From an uncultured Clostridia bacterium (GTDB lineage: Bacteria > Bacillota > Clostridia > Oscillospirales > Ruminococcaceae): a DNA stretch of 58,388 bases. Location of the stretch: NCBI GenBank assembly GCA_944387915.1, contig CALXGT010000062.1:1-58388 (forward strand), given 5' to 3'. Made by a program: the position numbers and the translations under genes. The notes beneath the pieces were generated by a model, which was not told the origin of the DNA, ran no database searches, and was given only the letters and a program-made list of their open reading frames with translations. Shown here piece by piece: positions 50,166 to 58,388 of the stretch. Every line of letters begins with the position of its first letter. The first letter of the stretch is position 1.

Positions 50166-51017
50166 TTACCGGTTAATTGCTGAAATATTGAGGCGCTGGC
50201 GCAAAACCTCATACATTATGATGCCGCCCGCCACCGAAGCGTTTAAGGAAGTGATCTTCCCTCGCATGGGAAGGGAAATCATACCGTCGCATTGCTCCCG
50301 AACCAGCCGGCTCAATCCCTTGCCCTCAGAGCCCACCACCAGGGCAACGCCGCCGGAAAAATCGGTTTCACACCAGTTTTTCCCTTTCATATCGCATCCG
50401 TAAACCCAAATGTTGTGCTGCTTTAACTCGTCTATAGCCGCCGCCAAATTGGTAACCCGGGCCACCGGAAGATGGAACGCGGCGCCGGCGGAAGTCTTAT
50501 ACACCGTTGGCGTCACCCCCACGTTCCTCCGTTTGGGAATAATCATGCCGTGAGCGCCCGCCGTTTCCGCCGTCCGGATCAACGCACCCAAATTATGGGG
50601 ATCCTCCAATTCATCGGCGATCACAAAGAAAGGGGCCTCTCCTCTTTCTTCCGGAATCTTTAGCAATTCGGACAGCTCGAGATACGGTACCGCGGAAAGG
50701 GTGAGCAAGACGCCTTGGTGGCGAACGCCCTTCGAAAGCTCGGAAAGCTTTTTTTCACTAACTTCCTTAACGGGACACCCCGCCGCTTTCGCCATATCGA
50801 TAATTTTCGTCAGTCCGCCAACTCCCGCCGCCACAAAAAGCGTATCGCCGTTTTTTCCTTCCGACAGCGCTTCCATCACCGCGTTTCTTCCGGCGGCAAA
50901 CAGGCTCTCTTCCTCTTCTCTCGAAGCCTCCCGAAAAGGTTTTTCTCTCCGGGGGGAAGCCGGTACTTTTCCCGTTTTTCGAAACGATTTCTGCCTGTCG
51001 CGTGGGTCTTTCGCCAT
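50166..51017 (-). CDS. rlmB: 23S rRNA 2'-O-ribose methyltransferase, TrmH/RlmB family
   Basis: 283 residues: a basic N-terminal tail, a substrate-binding domain beginning FAAGRNAVMEALSEGK, and the SPOUT catalytic domain with its knot motifs (IADELEDPHNLGALIRTAET, LVVGSEGKGLSRLVREQCDG, ISLPMRGKITSLNASVAGGI). RlmB methylates G2251 of 23S rRNA; close paralogues modify other sites, so the exact position is less certain. ATG 51017 is preferred over 51035 since GGGGAGGGGAG lies between them at the right spacing. Confidence 0.92.
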   Translation of the reverse strand: MAKDPRDRQKSFRKTGKVPASPRREKPFREASREEEESLFAAGRNAVMEALSEGKNGDTLFVAAGVGGLTKIIDMAKAAGCPVKEVSEKKLSELSKGVRHQGVLLTLSAVPYLELSELLKIPEERGEAPFFVIADELEDPHNLGALIRTAETAGAHGMIIPKRRNVGVTPTVYKTSAGAAFHLPVARVTNLAAAIDELKQHNIWVYGCDMKGKNWCETDFSGGVALVVGSEGKGLSRLVREQCDGMISLPMRGKITSLNASVAGGIIMYEVLRQRLNISAINR

Positions 51018-51175
51018 GGTCTCTCCCCTCCCCATTTTACAACTTGTTTTAGTTGCAGTATATCACATCTTTTGACAATTTACAACGGCGGGGTTGCTTT
51101 TTTCCACCATTTCGCATAAAATAAAGAAGAGAGTATTTATAAAAACCCCTTTGAAAAAGGAAGAAAGGAGAGGGC

Positions 51176-52600
51176 ATGATGCGTAAGAAAGTTAAGAACA
51201 TATCCGCCCTGCTTCTTTCGCTTTGCGTTGTGATTTTAGACGTTTCCTTTCCGGCGTTTGCGGCTTCCGCCGCTGTTTCGGTGAGCATTTTTGAAACCGT
51301 CAATTACCGGTATTTTATCCGTCCCTTAAATTTGACCATCGAAGAAGGCCAAACCGTCTCCGATTTACTGGATCTTTTGGTTTCCTACGCCTACATCGAT
51401 TCTTTTGAATCCGAAGATGGCATGCTGACTTCCCTTACCGCGGACGGCCAGACTTTTGATCAAAGCGTGGGTCACTGGAGCATTTCCATCAATGAGGTGG
51501 AATCTGCTTTCGCTCCCCTTTCTGTCCCCCTCTCTTCGGGTGACGCCGTCGATTTAACATTTCTTTCCGATTCCCCATCGGAAAGCGAGTCGGAGGAGGA
51601 GCCGATTCCTTATGAAAGCGCTTTGTTCTCTTCCTTCTTTGATTGGGACAGTGAGAAAACCCAAATTCTTCGGGAAAGCGCTTTGTGGTTAGAAGAATCC
51701 GGCGCTTCCGATCCTCTTGCCCTAATTGCTTTGGGAGCCGCCGGAATCAGCGCCTCGTATCGGGATATTACTTTTTTTCTCCAGACTTTAAGTGAAGAAA
51801 CAGACGGAGAGGCGTTGGCAAAAGGAGCGTTGGCCTGCGGCTTTTGCGGCGTTAACGCCACCAGCGCCCTTGACGTCGATTTGATTTCCGTGTTGTCCGA
51901 ATATCCGGATCTTTCCAGGGAAGCAACCGCCTGGTTTTTAATTGCCGCCGACAGCAATCAATACGTTATTCCCGAAACATCTTTAAACAGTCGGGACAAT
52001 ATGATCAACTATCTTTTGGCGGCGAAAAATGAGGACGGGGGTTTTTCTACCCAAAAAGGAGAAGATAGTGATCCTTTCTTTACCTCTATCGTAGCTATTG
52101 CCTTCGCCCCTTATATCCACGACCCGGCTGTCAATGAAGCGACCATGGACGCTTTGACCTATTTAGCTTCCCTCCCTTACGACGGAGATTCCTTTGTAGA
52201 GTACTGCGCTTCTATCTGCGCTTTTGCCTCGAATTCCCGCCACCTTCCGGACGATATGATTGACGGAGACGCCATGGTCAATCGGGTTTTGGATTTCCAA
52301 ACGGAAAACGGCGCTTTCTCCAGCCATATGGATACCGCAAGCGACCGGGAATCCACCATTTGGGCGATATTCGTCCTGGCCGCCGCCCGCTCGGAAGAAA
52401 GTCCGTTTACTTTGTCGGCGACCATAGACGGAGACGCAACTATCCCCCTTCCGCCCAAAACGGACCCCTCGACAGAAGGCACGGCTTCCTACCCCTCGAA
52501 TCCCAATCACAAAACGCCCTCTCCCTGGCTTTGGATTCCGGTGTTGCTCCTTTCCGGCGGGTTAATTTATGTCGCAATGCGATGGGCAAGGACAAAATAA
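51176..52600 (+). CDS. Secreted DUF4430 plus alpha-toroid protein with C-terminal anchor (transcobalamin-like)
   Basis: 474 residues. A signal peptide (about 1-30, FPAFAASA) is followed by a DUF4430 domain, related to the C-terminal domain of transcobalamin (about 35-135: LTIEEGQTVSDLLDLLVSYA, VGHWSISINEVES). Then comes an all-helical squalene-cyclase/prenyltransferase-like toroid (about 155-415: YLLAAKNEDGGFSTQKGEDS, VLDFQTENGAFSSHMDTASD, EYCASICAFASNSR). A Pro/Ser/Thr linker and one membrane helix (WLWIPVLLLSGGLIYVAM) with RWARTK close the protein. The domain pair matches vertebrate transcobalamin/intrinsic factor in reversed order, so corrinoid or ligand capture at the cell surface is possible but unproven. 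ATG 51179 is an equally good start. Confidence 0.82.
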   Translation: MMRKKVKNISALLLSLCVVILDVSFPAFAASAAVSVSIFETVNYRYFIRPLNLTIEEGQTVSDLLDLLVSYAYIDSFESEDGMLTSLTADGQTFDQSVGHWSISINEVESAFAPLSVPLSSGDAVDLTFLSDSPSESESEEEPIPYESALFSSFFDWDSEKTQILRESALWLEESGASDPLALIALGAAGISASYRDITFFLQTLSEETDGEALAKGALACGFCGVNATSALDVDLISVLSEYPDLSREATAWFLIAADSNQYVIPETSLNSRDNMINYLLAAKNEDGGFSTQKGEDSDPFFTSIVAIAFAPYIHDPAVNEATMDALTYLASLPYDGDSFVEYCASICAFASNSRHLPDDMIDGDAMVNRVLDFQTENGAFSSHMDTASDRESTIWAIFVLAAARSEESPFTLSATIDGDATIPLPPKTDPSTEGTASYPSNPNHKTPSPWLWIPVLLLSGGLIYVAMRWARTK

Positions 52601-52617
52601 AAGAAATAGGCGGTAAT

Positions 52618-52655
52618 AAAAACCGGCGTGGCTTTCGTCACGCCGGTTTTCTTTT
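52618..52655. terminator. Terminator after the DUF4430/toroid gene
   Basis: AAACCGGCGTG/CACGCCGGTTT hairpin followed by TCTTTT; could also serve the minus-strand flavoprotein gene. Confidence 0.88.
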
Positions 52656-52704
52656 GGAACAAATGGATCTTGGTAACTGCCGCCGCTTTATGAACTTTAT
52701 CTTT

Positions 52705-53340
52705 TTAACGAACAAAGTTTGTAAAAATAGGCGTTTCCTGCTTTGGTAATTCTACCCCGGCATTTCGAGCCGCTTCCTGACAGCGAAGAAGATAAGCCAT
52801 ATTTCTTCCCAGCACCCGCATAGTATAAAGGCCTTCTGCATCCTGCTGCACTTGATCGGCTGTCGCGCCGTGCACCATATTCCAATAGCGGGATGAAACG
52901 ATGGGCATTTCCTGAATGGTAAAATATTTATTGAGTTGGTCAAAGGTCGCCGTATTTCCGGCGCGACGAGCGGAAACAACCGCCGCCGCAGGCTTCATAA
53001 AAAAGGCCTTATTTTGATTGCCGCCAAGCTCCGAGTAAAACAGGCGATCCATAAAAGCCGTCATATTCCCAGTGGCCGCAGCGTAATGCACGGGACTTCC
53101 AAAAACAAATCCATCCGCTTCATACGCCTTTTCTCGAAATTGGTTCACCACATCGTCGAAGGCACACTTCCCCATGCGAACGCAAGCCTTGCAGGCGATA
53201 CATCCGCCGATAGGCTTGTTTCCAATCCAAAAAATTTCCGTTTCTATTCCTTCCTCATTTAACGTTTTTGCCACTTCGCAAAGCGCCGTATAGGTGCATC
53301 CTTCTTTATGAGGACTCCCGTTTACCAATAACACTTTCAT
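52705..53340 (-). CDS. Iron-sulfur flavoprotein / NADPH-dependent FMN reductase family
   Basis: 211 residues, flavodoxin-like: MKVLLVNGSPHKEGCTYTAL is the FMN phosphate loop, GFVFGSPVHYAAATGNMTAF the second flavin-binding block. C47, C50, C53 and C59 (C-X2-C-X2-C-X5-C) reproduce the compact cysteine motif of iron-sulfur flavoproteins, which bind a [4Fe-4S] cluster and pass electrons between ferredoxin and FMN. ATG 53340 follows AAAGGAGG; the longer frame to 53376 has no such site. It is 92 bases downstream of the aldo/keto reductase with no terminator between, so the two redox genes are likely co-transcribed. Confidence 0.9.
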   Translation of the reverse strand: MKVLLVNGSPHKEGCTYTALCEVAKTLNEEGIETEIFWIGNKPIGGCIACKACVRMGKCAFDDVVNQFREKAYEADGFVFGSPVHYAAATGNMTAFMDRLFYSELGGNQNKAFFMKPAAAVVSARRAGNTATFDQLNKYFTIQEMPIVSSRYWNMVHGATADQVQQDAEGLYTMRVLGRNMAYLLRCQEAARNAGVELPKQETPIFTNFVR

Positions 53341-53432
53341 CTTTGTACCTCCTTTATTTATGTCCTCCACCGACAAAACGAAAGCGACGTAACCCCTTCA
53401 TTTTCCGGCGTACTTGTACAATGTCCTTTATT

Positions 53433-54452
53433 TTAGTCCCTTGCCCCAGTTTCTGTTTTTACAATCTTGGAACCGCCAAATACGGCGGACAGTTGCATAT
53501 GATCCAATGCTTCGTCTAATTCTTTCACTTCTTCTGGCGATAGTTTTATTTCTGCCGCCTTTGCATTTTCTATCAGTCGTTCTGTTTTTCGGGTTCCCGG
53601 GATGGGAACAATCCATGGCTTTTTGCAAAGCATCCATGCCATGGAGATTTGTGCGGGAGTCGCTTCTTTCTTTTCTGCCATATGACACAACAAATGCAAA
53701 AGAGCCTGGTTTTGTTCCACAGCCTCATCAGTAAATTGAGGCATACTGCTCCGGTAATCCAATTTTTTGTCAAATTGCGTTCCTTTTCCATAAGCGCCTG
53801 TTAAAAAGCCATTTGCCATAGGGGAAAAAGCGACGAACCCAATTTGCAGTTCTTCCAACACCGGAAATAAAGATTCATAATGGCGCGCCATCATAGAATA
53901 GCGGTTTTCCACAGCAGTAACCTTACAAACCGCATTCGCCCGGCGAAGATATTCTTCATTTGCTTCCGAAATACCCCAGTGCAGGATCTTCCCTTCCTTT
54001 ATGAGATCTTGCATTACACCCGCTACCATTTCCGGTTCCACCGCCGGGTCGATCCGATGCTGAAAATAAAGATCAATGTAATCCGTTTGCAGGCGTCTTA
54101 AAGAACCCTCCACCGATTTGCGAATTTCCTCCGGCCGAGAATTTGTAATCAGCGAGTGATTCACCTGCGCATCACTTCTATCAAAATGAACGCCGAATTT
54201 TGTAACGATTTGCACATGATTGCGTATAGGCTTCAACGCCTCTCCTACAATCCGCTCATTGATATGGGGATCTTCCTCTGTACCGTATACCTCTGCTGTA
54301 TCAAAAAAGGTATAACCGCAATCGAACGCCCTTCGAATAACTTCTATCGCTTTTTTGCTTTCCATGGGGGGACCGTAAGCGTGGCTAAACCCCATACATC
54401 CAAGTCCTATCGCAGAAACCGATAAATGGTTTCCCAATATCCTCTTTTCCAT
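53433..54452 (-). CDS. Aldo/keto reductase
   Basis: 339 residues, TIM-barrel NADP(H) oxidoreductase: LSVSAIGLGCMGFSHAYGPP, DCGYTFFDTAEVYGTEEDPH (catalytic Asp and Tyr), IVTKFGVHFD (Lys), DYIDLYFQHRIDPAVEPE (His), VPIPGTRKTERLIENAKAAE (cofactor loop). It reduces aldehydes or ketones. ATG 54452 with AAGGAGG is the start; the frame open to 54527 is leader. A LysR gene lies upstream on the same strand, separated by a terminator, and may regulate it. Confidence 0.94.
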   Translation of the reverse strand: MEKRILGNHLSVSAIGLGCMGFSHAYGPPMESKKAIEVIRRAFDCGYTFFDTAEVYGTEEDPHINERIVGEALKPIRNHVQIVTKFGVHFDRSDAQVNHSLITNSRPEEIRKSVEGSLRRLQTDYIDLYFQHRIDPAVEPEMVAGVMQDLIKEGKILHWGISEANEEYLRRANAVCKVTAVENRYSMMARHYESLFPVLEELQIGFVAFSPMANGFLTGAYGKGTQFDKKLDYRSSMPQFTDEAVEQNQALLHLLCHMAEKKEATPAQISMAWMLCKKPWIVPIPGTRKTERLIENAKAAEIKLSPEEVKELDEALDHMQLSAVFGGSKIVKTETGARD

Positions 54453-54640
54453 AAAATCCTCCTTAGATTTTTCTGACTGCTCTTCTCTGGACAGCATCCG
54501 ATGCATATCCAGATATATTTGGAACACACTCAGTAGGATTTTTTAGGCTAACATTAATTCATATTTTCCGCGGATACAAATTTACGCCGTTAAAAAACGG
54601 ATTTTCCGGTACTTCATTTTTCGCTGTTACCTGTATTATA

Positions 54641-54676
54641 AATAAAACGAGACCTCAAAGGAAGTCTCGTTTTGTT
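54641..54676 (-). terminator. Terminator of the LysR gene
   Basis: AAAACGAGAC/GTCTCGTTTT hairpin with T-rich run on the minus strand, past the LysR stop. Confidence 0.82.
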
Positions 54677-54685
54677 CTTCTGCTT

Positions 54686-55600
54686 CTACCTAAAGGTTAT
54701 AACCGGATTTTGCTTCACCACTTTTTTTGCTGTTACAAGAAGACGTTTCACCGTTTCCGATGGTGCAGGCGAATAAAGTAAGCCGTAAGGAATGCTGTAG
54801 TCCCAGGCTACGGGAACCATCTTTAAAAGAGGGTGAACGTTCGCCCACCCGGGAACAGCTAAAAGCACATCTTTACTATTTTCACAGCGATTAAAAATAC
54901 TGGTGTCATAAAAATCAAAATCAATCACATGAATAGCGCTGTGATTTTGCAAAATTTCGTCCCGCAGCTGATCTACATAATGACTCCATCCTCGATGCAT
55001 CAAAAGTAAATTTTGGTGGTACAAATCCTGTATTTGCAGCTTATCTTTTGCGGCAAGAGGATGATGAACGGAAACCGCACAGCAAAAAGGCTCCCGGGAA
55101 AGCTCCAACCCCGCGCAATTGCGTAGACTTAACATCGTCTCATCAAAAACACCGGCAACCACATCAATATTGGTTCCGAGATGCGCTAAAATTTCTCTGG
55201 CGTTTTCCGGCGTATTTTCAAAAGGGACGATTTCAAATTTCATATCGGGACAATGCAGCTGAATACTAGGCCACAGTTGAATGAGAAGCTGTGCCGGAGT
55301 CATAGGTGAAGTCCCGATGCGCACAGAAGGAACCTCATCCTCCATGGCGTTTTTGGCTCGTGTAACGGAAGCTTTGCAGTACTGCACAATATACTTTGCA
55401 TCCTGATATAAAGACTCTCCCGCTTTCGTTAAAGTCAACCCTCGGTGCGTACGTTCAAACAGCTTTACATCCAAAGAAGCCTCCAAAAGGTTGATTTGTT
55501 TCATTACGGCGGTTGGCGTAATATAAAGGCTTTCTGCCGCTTTACTAAAACTCCCCGCATCCGCTACCCGTAAAAAGGTCTCCAATTGAGGATTATACAT
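54686..55600 (-). CDS. LysR-family transcriptional regulator
   Basis: 304 residues. The N-terminal winged helix (LETFLRVADAGSFSKAAESL, QINLLEASLDVKLFERTHRG) and a periplasmic-binding-like effector domain (VRIGTSPMTPAQLLIQLWPS, NIDVVAGVFDE, HHPLAAKDKL) are typical. It has about the standard LysR length. The ribosome-binding site is modest (AAGGAAA about 13 bases upstream). The likely target is the aldo/keto reductase/flavoprotein pair that follows on the same strand, though LysR genes more often sit divergently. Confidence 0.92.
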   Translation of the reverse strand: MYNPQLETFLRVADAGSFSKAAESLYITPTAVMKQINLLEASLDVKLFERTHRGLTLTKAGESLYQDAKYIVQYCKASVTRAKNAMEDEVPSVRIGTSPMTPAQLLIQLWPSIQLHCPDMKFEIVPFENTPENAREILAHLGTNIDVVAGVFDETMLSLRNCAGLELSREPFCCAVSVHHPLAAKDKLQIQDLYHQNLLLMHRGWSHYVDQLRDEILQNHSAIHVIDFDFYDTSIFNRCENSKDVLLAVPGWANVHPLLKMVPVAWDYSIPYGLLYSPAPSETVKRLLVTAKKVVKQNPVITFR

Positions 55601-55696
55601 AGGCGTTCACCATTTCCTTAAAATCCGGTTGTTTCTCCTTTTCAATCCCATGTCCAAAAGCTTTATTTCCATACCGCCCTATAAAATATGTACCTT

Positions 55697-55897
55697 TTAA
55701 CTTTTACTTTTATAATAGAGCATACAATGGCAATAGCCTTCAAAATCGGGGTCGGCGATCTGGGCTTTAAATTCCGAGCAGATGCACTTGTTCTCCTCGT
55801 TGCGTTCCAACCGGCATGGGCAATACCCTCCGGTGCGTTTCAAACCTTCTTTTACCGTTTTTACAATTTCTTTGTCTTCATTCAAACGAACAGCCAT
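55697..55897 (-). CDS. Ferredoxin-thioredoxin reductase catalytic-chain-like protein
   Basis: 66 residues built around the motifs GGYCPCRLERNEENKCIC and GYCHCMLYY: CPC, CIC and CHC, as in the catalytic (beta) chain of ferredoxin-thioredoxin reductase, where they hold a [4Fe-4S] cluster next to a redox disulfide. Spacing is CPC-X9-CIC-X15-CHC, the layout of short stand-alone bacterial versions rather than plants. It could pass electrons from ferredoxin to a disulfide partner such as thioredoxin. AAAGGAGG precedes the ATG. No variable chain is nearby. Confidence 0.88.
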   Translation of the reverse strand: MAVRLNEDKEIVKTVKEGLKRTGGYCPCRLERNEENKCICSEFKAQIADPDFEGYCHCMLYYKSKS

Positions 55898-55916
55898 TTT
55901 TATCCCTCCTTTAATG

Positions 55917-55945
55917 ATTTTATATCAATTCTAATTTTTTGTCAA
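55917..55945 (-). promoter_or_regulatory. Promoter of the FTR-like gene
   Basis: TTGACA (55940-55945), 17-bp spacer, TAAAAT (55917-55922). Confidence 0.8.
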
Positions 55946-56003
55946 CCATAACGTTTTTTATTATAAAAAAGTGAAGAAATTAGCTTAAATCCAAAGAAAA
56001 GAT

Positions 56004-56032
56004 TGGACAGAAATGGCTTTTTATAGTATGAT
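56004..56032 (+). promoter_or_regulatory. Promoter of the DUF3737/esterase pair
   Basis: TGGACA (56004-56009), 17-bp spacer, TATGAT (56027-56032), leaving a leader of about 120 bases before ATG 56157 in which I see no further element. Confidence 0.6.
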
Positions 56033-56156
56033 AAGGGGGAATAAAACAGTTCATAAAAACGGGTGTGCATTCTTACGTTTTACAGCGTCACCTTCGTTTT
56101 TATGCCTGCTTTTTATAAGTTCCTTCTTTCTCTATCTGTACGCAAAGGAGAATGTC

Positions 56157-57017
56157 ATGAGAAATCAAATTATAGGACAAAATTACGATGAAGAACGGGC
56201 GCTGTACCATTTAATGGATACCGACGTGATCGACTGTACCTTTGCCGGTCCCGCCGACGGGGAATCCGTGCTAAAGGAAGCCCGAAGCGTGGACCTGCAA
56301 AACTGCCAGTTCTCTTTACGCTACCCCCTTTGGCATGTAAAGGAGTTTCGCCTTACCCATTGCGATATGGACGAAAAAACGAGAGCGCCCATCTGGTACT
56401 CGGAAAACGGCGGGTTATTTCACTGTTCCATTCGGGGAATCAAATGTCTGCGGGAATGCAAAAATATTTTGATCCAGGGAGGCAGGATCGTTTCCCCCGA
56501 ATTTGGTTGGAAATGCGATTCTGTGGTAATAAACGATACCGAGCTGGAATCGGAGTACCTCTTTTTCGAGACCAAAAATTTAGAGATCGCGCGTCTTCAA
56601 ATGACGGGAAAATACTCTTTCCAATACACCGAAAACGTGGTGATTACCGACTCGGTCTTAGATACCAAAGACGCCTTCTGGCACAGCAAAAACGTCACCG
56701 TGAAAAACAGTCTCGTAAAAGGCGAGTACTTAGGGTGGTTTTCCGAGGGACTGACCCTGGTGGACTGCCAAATCGAGGGGACCCAGCCCCTTTGCTACTG
56801 CAAGGATCTGACGTTAGTCAACTGCACCATGAAGGATACCGACTTATCCTTCGAGTATTCCGATGTCCATGCGGATATTCAAGGGCACGTCCTTTCCATT
56901 AAGAACCCCCGCTCCGGCGTCATCACGGTGGACAGCGTGGGCGAGATCATTAAAGAGGATCCGGTTATGCCCTGTACCGGTGAAGTGGTAATTCGAAATC
57001 AAAATCCCGCAGAGTAA
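56157..57017 (+). CDS. DUF3737 family protein (right-handed beta-helix)
   Basis: 286 residues. The opening MRNQIIGQNYDEERALYHLM and the repeated short strands with C/N/D ladders (DCTFAGPADGESVLKEARSV, LVDCQIEGTQPLCYCKDLTL, VNCTMKDTDLSFEYS) match DUF3737, a pectin-lyase-like beta-helix family without known enzymatic activity. ATG 56157 follows AAAGGAG at 56144-56150; the frame continues back to 56013 but would add an unconserved hydrophobic stretch. It sits 26 bases before an esterase gene, probably in one operon. Confidence 0.88.
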   Translation: MRNQIIGQNYDEERALYHLMDTDVIDCTFAGPADGESVLKEARSVDLQNCQFSLRYPLWHVKEFRLTHCDMDEKTRAPIWYSENGGLFHCSIRGIKCLRECKNILIQGGRIVSPEFGWKCDSVVINDTELESEYLFFETKNLEIARLQMTGKYSFQYTENVVITDSVLDTKDAFWHSKNVTVKNSLVKGEYLGWFSEGLTLVDCQIEGTQPLCYCKDLTLVNCTMKDTDLSFEYSDVHADIQGHVLSIKNPRSGVITVDSVGEIIKEDPVMPCTGEVVIRNQNPAE

Positions 57018-57043
57018 CGCGGATAAATAAAAGAGGAAACGTT

Positions 57044-57817
57044 ATGGCAAAAATGACGGTCAATGTAATCTCCTACGTTTTGAAACGGACGGTAGACCTG
57101 ACGGTGGTGATCCCCACCCCCACCATCCCCGAATCTATGGGAATGATGGGAAAAGAACCGGCGCGGCACACCCCGAAAGCCAAATACCCGGTACTTTACC
57201 TGCTTCATGGCATGGGAAATAACCACGCCACCTGGACCGGCTACACCAACGTAGAATTTTTCGCCGAGGAGCGCAACATCGCGGTGGTAATGATGTCCGG
57301 CGAAAACAAAGCCTACATCGATAACGACCGGGACGCCTTTTTCCGCTTTATCAGCGAAGAGCTCCCCGATCTGGTCACCGGGCTGTTCCCCATTTCCCAC
57401 CGGAAAGAGGATACCTTTATCGCCGGGCTTTCCATGGGTGGCTACGGAACGCTGATCCACGCGCTACGACAGCCGGAACGGTTCGCCGCTTTGGGCGCTT
57501 TTTCCGCGGCATGCGACGGCATGGGCGAAACGACGGCGGAAAACGATCCCTATACGGCGGCGAAGGAAAGCGCCGCGGCGGGAAAAACCTTCCCGAAGAT
57601 GTATATTGCCTGCGGCGACAAGGATTTCCTTTTCGAGCCCAACTTGAAGTTCCAGCGGAAAATGAAGGATTTAGGCGCCGACGTGACCTGGGTGCCGGTA
57701 GAGGGCTTCGGTCATGAATGGCGTTTTTGGAACCAGCAGATCGAAGCGTTTTTGGACTGGATCCCAAGAGAGGACCCTTACGCCGAAAACGGCCACAGCA
57801 AACGCCGCCAGATCTAA
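57044..57817 (+). CDS. Alpha/beta-hydrolase esterase (EstA/esterase D family)
   Basis: 257 residues. The fold is shown by YPVLYLLHGMGNNHATWTGY (oxyanion region), the nucleophile elbow GLSMGGYG with S130, ACGDKDFLFE (Asp) and GFGHEWRFW (His). It resembles tributyrin esterases and S-formylglutathione-hydrolase-like enzymes that cleave short acyl or aryl esters; the substrate is unknown. AGAGGAAA lies before the ATG. It is second gene after DUF3737 and is followed by a strong terminator. Confidence 0.9.
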   Translation: MAKMTVNVISYVLKRTVDLTVVIPTPTIPESMGMMGKEPARHTPKAKYPVLYLLHGMGNNHATWTGYTNVEFFAEERNIAVVMMSGENKAYIDNDRDAFFRFISEELPDLVTGLFPISHRKEDTFIAGLSMGGYGTLIHALRQPERFAALGAFSAACDGMGETTAENDPYTAAKESAAAGKTFPKMYIACGDKDFLFEPNLKFQRKMKDLGADVTWVPVEGFGHEWRFWNQQIEAFLDWIPREDPYAENGHSKRRQI

Positions 57818-57858
57818 AAAAACCCGGACGGGAGCATACCCCGTCCGGGTTTTGTTTT
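57815..57858. terminator. Terminator after the esterase gene
   Basis: AACCCGGACGGG/CCCGTCCGGGTT hairpin followed by TTGTTTTG; may also end the convergent gene at 57895. Confidence 0.9.
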
Positions 57859-57894
57859 GAGAAAGGCACTATTGAAACGTCCGGAATTTTTCGC

Positions 57895-58388
57895 TTATTC
57901 ATCGAAAATCCAATAAAAGAATTCGACGTATTCACAGACCGTAATGTAAGGATTAAAAAGGTATTCGAGATATTTTGGAAAACCCAAAAAGTAGATCGTT
58001 TTGTCGCTTAGATCATTGATATCATAGACCATCAATTTGATTTTAGATTCAGCGCTATCAATATCATCGATCAACCAGCTTATATTCCGAAGATCATCCC
58101 TCCTGCCGTCTTCTTCGAAACGATTCCACGCTCTGTCTATATCTTCCCTGATCTTTTGGGACAATCGGTACAGTTTTTCGTAGGAAACGGAAACATACTC
58201 GAAGGCATATCCTGCGTTTTCCGCCTGAGCCATGATTTCGTGGATCTCGTCTTCCATGTAGGAGTGACCCCGCACGATCTGGATCACTGCATGGAGTTTT
58301 CCATGGGGAGCGTCGATGAGATAACGAGCATATCGCCCGCCATACCAATCCGGATACCCATCTTCATCTTCAGACCATTCATCCGAAA
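57895..58388 (-). CDS. Hypothetical protein, 5'-truncated by the window edge
   Basis: The minus-strand frame is open from the right edge of the window to the TAA/TGA-type stop at 57895, giving at least 164 residues; GTG 58287 is internal. The sequence is acidic and aromatic: GYPDWYGGRYARYLIDAPHG, YAFEYVSVSYEKLYRLSQKI, ISWLIDDIDSAESKIKLMVY, and a C-terminus VCEYVEFFYWIFDE. There is no signal peptide or membrane helix in the visible part. I do not recognise the family. Confidence 0.6.
   Translation of the reverse strand, partial: SDEWSEDEDGYPDWYGGRYARYLIDAPHGKLHAVIQIVRGHSYMEDEIHEIMAQAENAGYAFEYVSVSYEKLYRLSQKIREDIDRAWNRFEEDGRRDDLRNISWLIDDIDSAESKIKLMVYDINDLSDKTIYFLGFPKYLEYLFNPYITVCEYVEFFYWIFDE

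Noticed and set aside
1..58388. CRISPR arrays, rRNA genes, prophage, insertion sequences
   Set aside because: No regularly spaced repeats, rRNA sequence, phage or transposase genes were seen.

Overview
The window looks like chromosome of an anaerobic, low-to-mid GC Firmicute of the spore-forming Clostridia (an Oscillospirales- or Christensenellales-like gut bacterium is my inference). The grounds are a spoVA remnant, a Met T-box leader before metG, a yybP-ykoY manganese riboswitch before mntP, a GTP-type PEP carboxykinase, a 2-hydroxyacyl-CoA dehydratase activase, a stand-alone ferredoxin-thioredoxin reductase catalytic protein, strong Shine-Dalgarno sites and TTGACA/TATAAT-type promoters. 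There are no phage, IS, plasmid or CRISPR signatures.

Layout. 1-9.6 kb: a partial small gene, tRNA-Pro(CGG), spoVAE behind a 5'-truncated spoVAD, a WYL regulator, a 74-residue unknown, an Rrf2 regulator, an MFS carrier with an operator-like palindrome on its promoter, a glycerophosphodiesterase, and the sbcDC pair. 9.6-29.8 kb: ten tandem, same-strand paralogues (called A to J here, left to right) of an LplA/YtcQ-like extracellular solute-binding lipoprotein. Each has its own promoter and its own rho-independent terminator, and there is no permease or ATPase gene anywhere in the window. 30-40 kb: a 1412-residue CoA-dehydratase activase, riboswitch-controlled mntP, a DUF3842 protein, a 2,4-dienoyl-CoA reductase-like flavoenzyme, a CDF metal exporter, an orphan MazF-type RNase and an LUD-domain protein. 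40-51 kb: T-box/metG, a TatD nuclease, pckG, three cyclophilins in an operon (one with its active site lost), a P-type-ATPase-like protein lacking DKTGT, and rlmB. 51-58 kb: a secreted DUF4430/alpha-toroid (transcobalamin-like) protein, an iron-sulfur flavoprotein, an aldo/keto reductase, a LysR regulator, a ferredoxin-thioredoxin reductase catalytic protein, a DUF3737 beta-helix protein, an esterase and a partial unknown.

The most unusual feature is the ten-gene lipoprotein array. All copies have the lipobox cysteine at residue 22. Seven use an identical -35 (TTTACA) with a 17-bp spacer, while copies E and H use a different promoter type and form their own protein subgroup. Most copies have a different short dyad between the -10 and the ribosome-binding site. 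Closest relatives are mostly not neighbours (A/C, D/I, E/H; F/G are adjacent), and copy B looks mosaic. Copy J has ATA where the others have their start codon and lacks about 32 residues. A possible small RNA with its own promoter and terminator sits between D and E. I read the array as a repertoire of separately expressed surface ligand-binding lipoproteins that share a transporter encoded elsewhere, or that act without one; this is inference.
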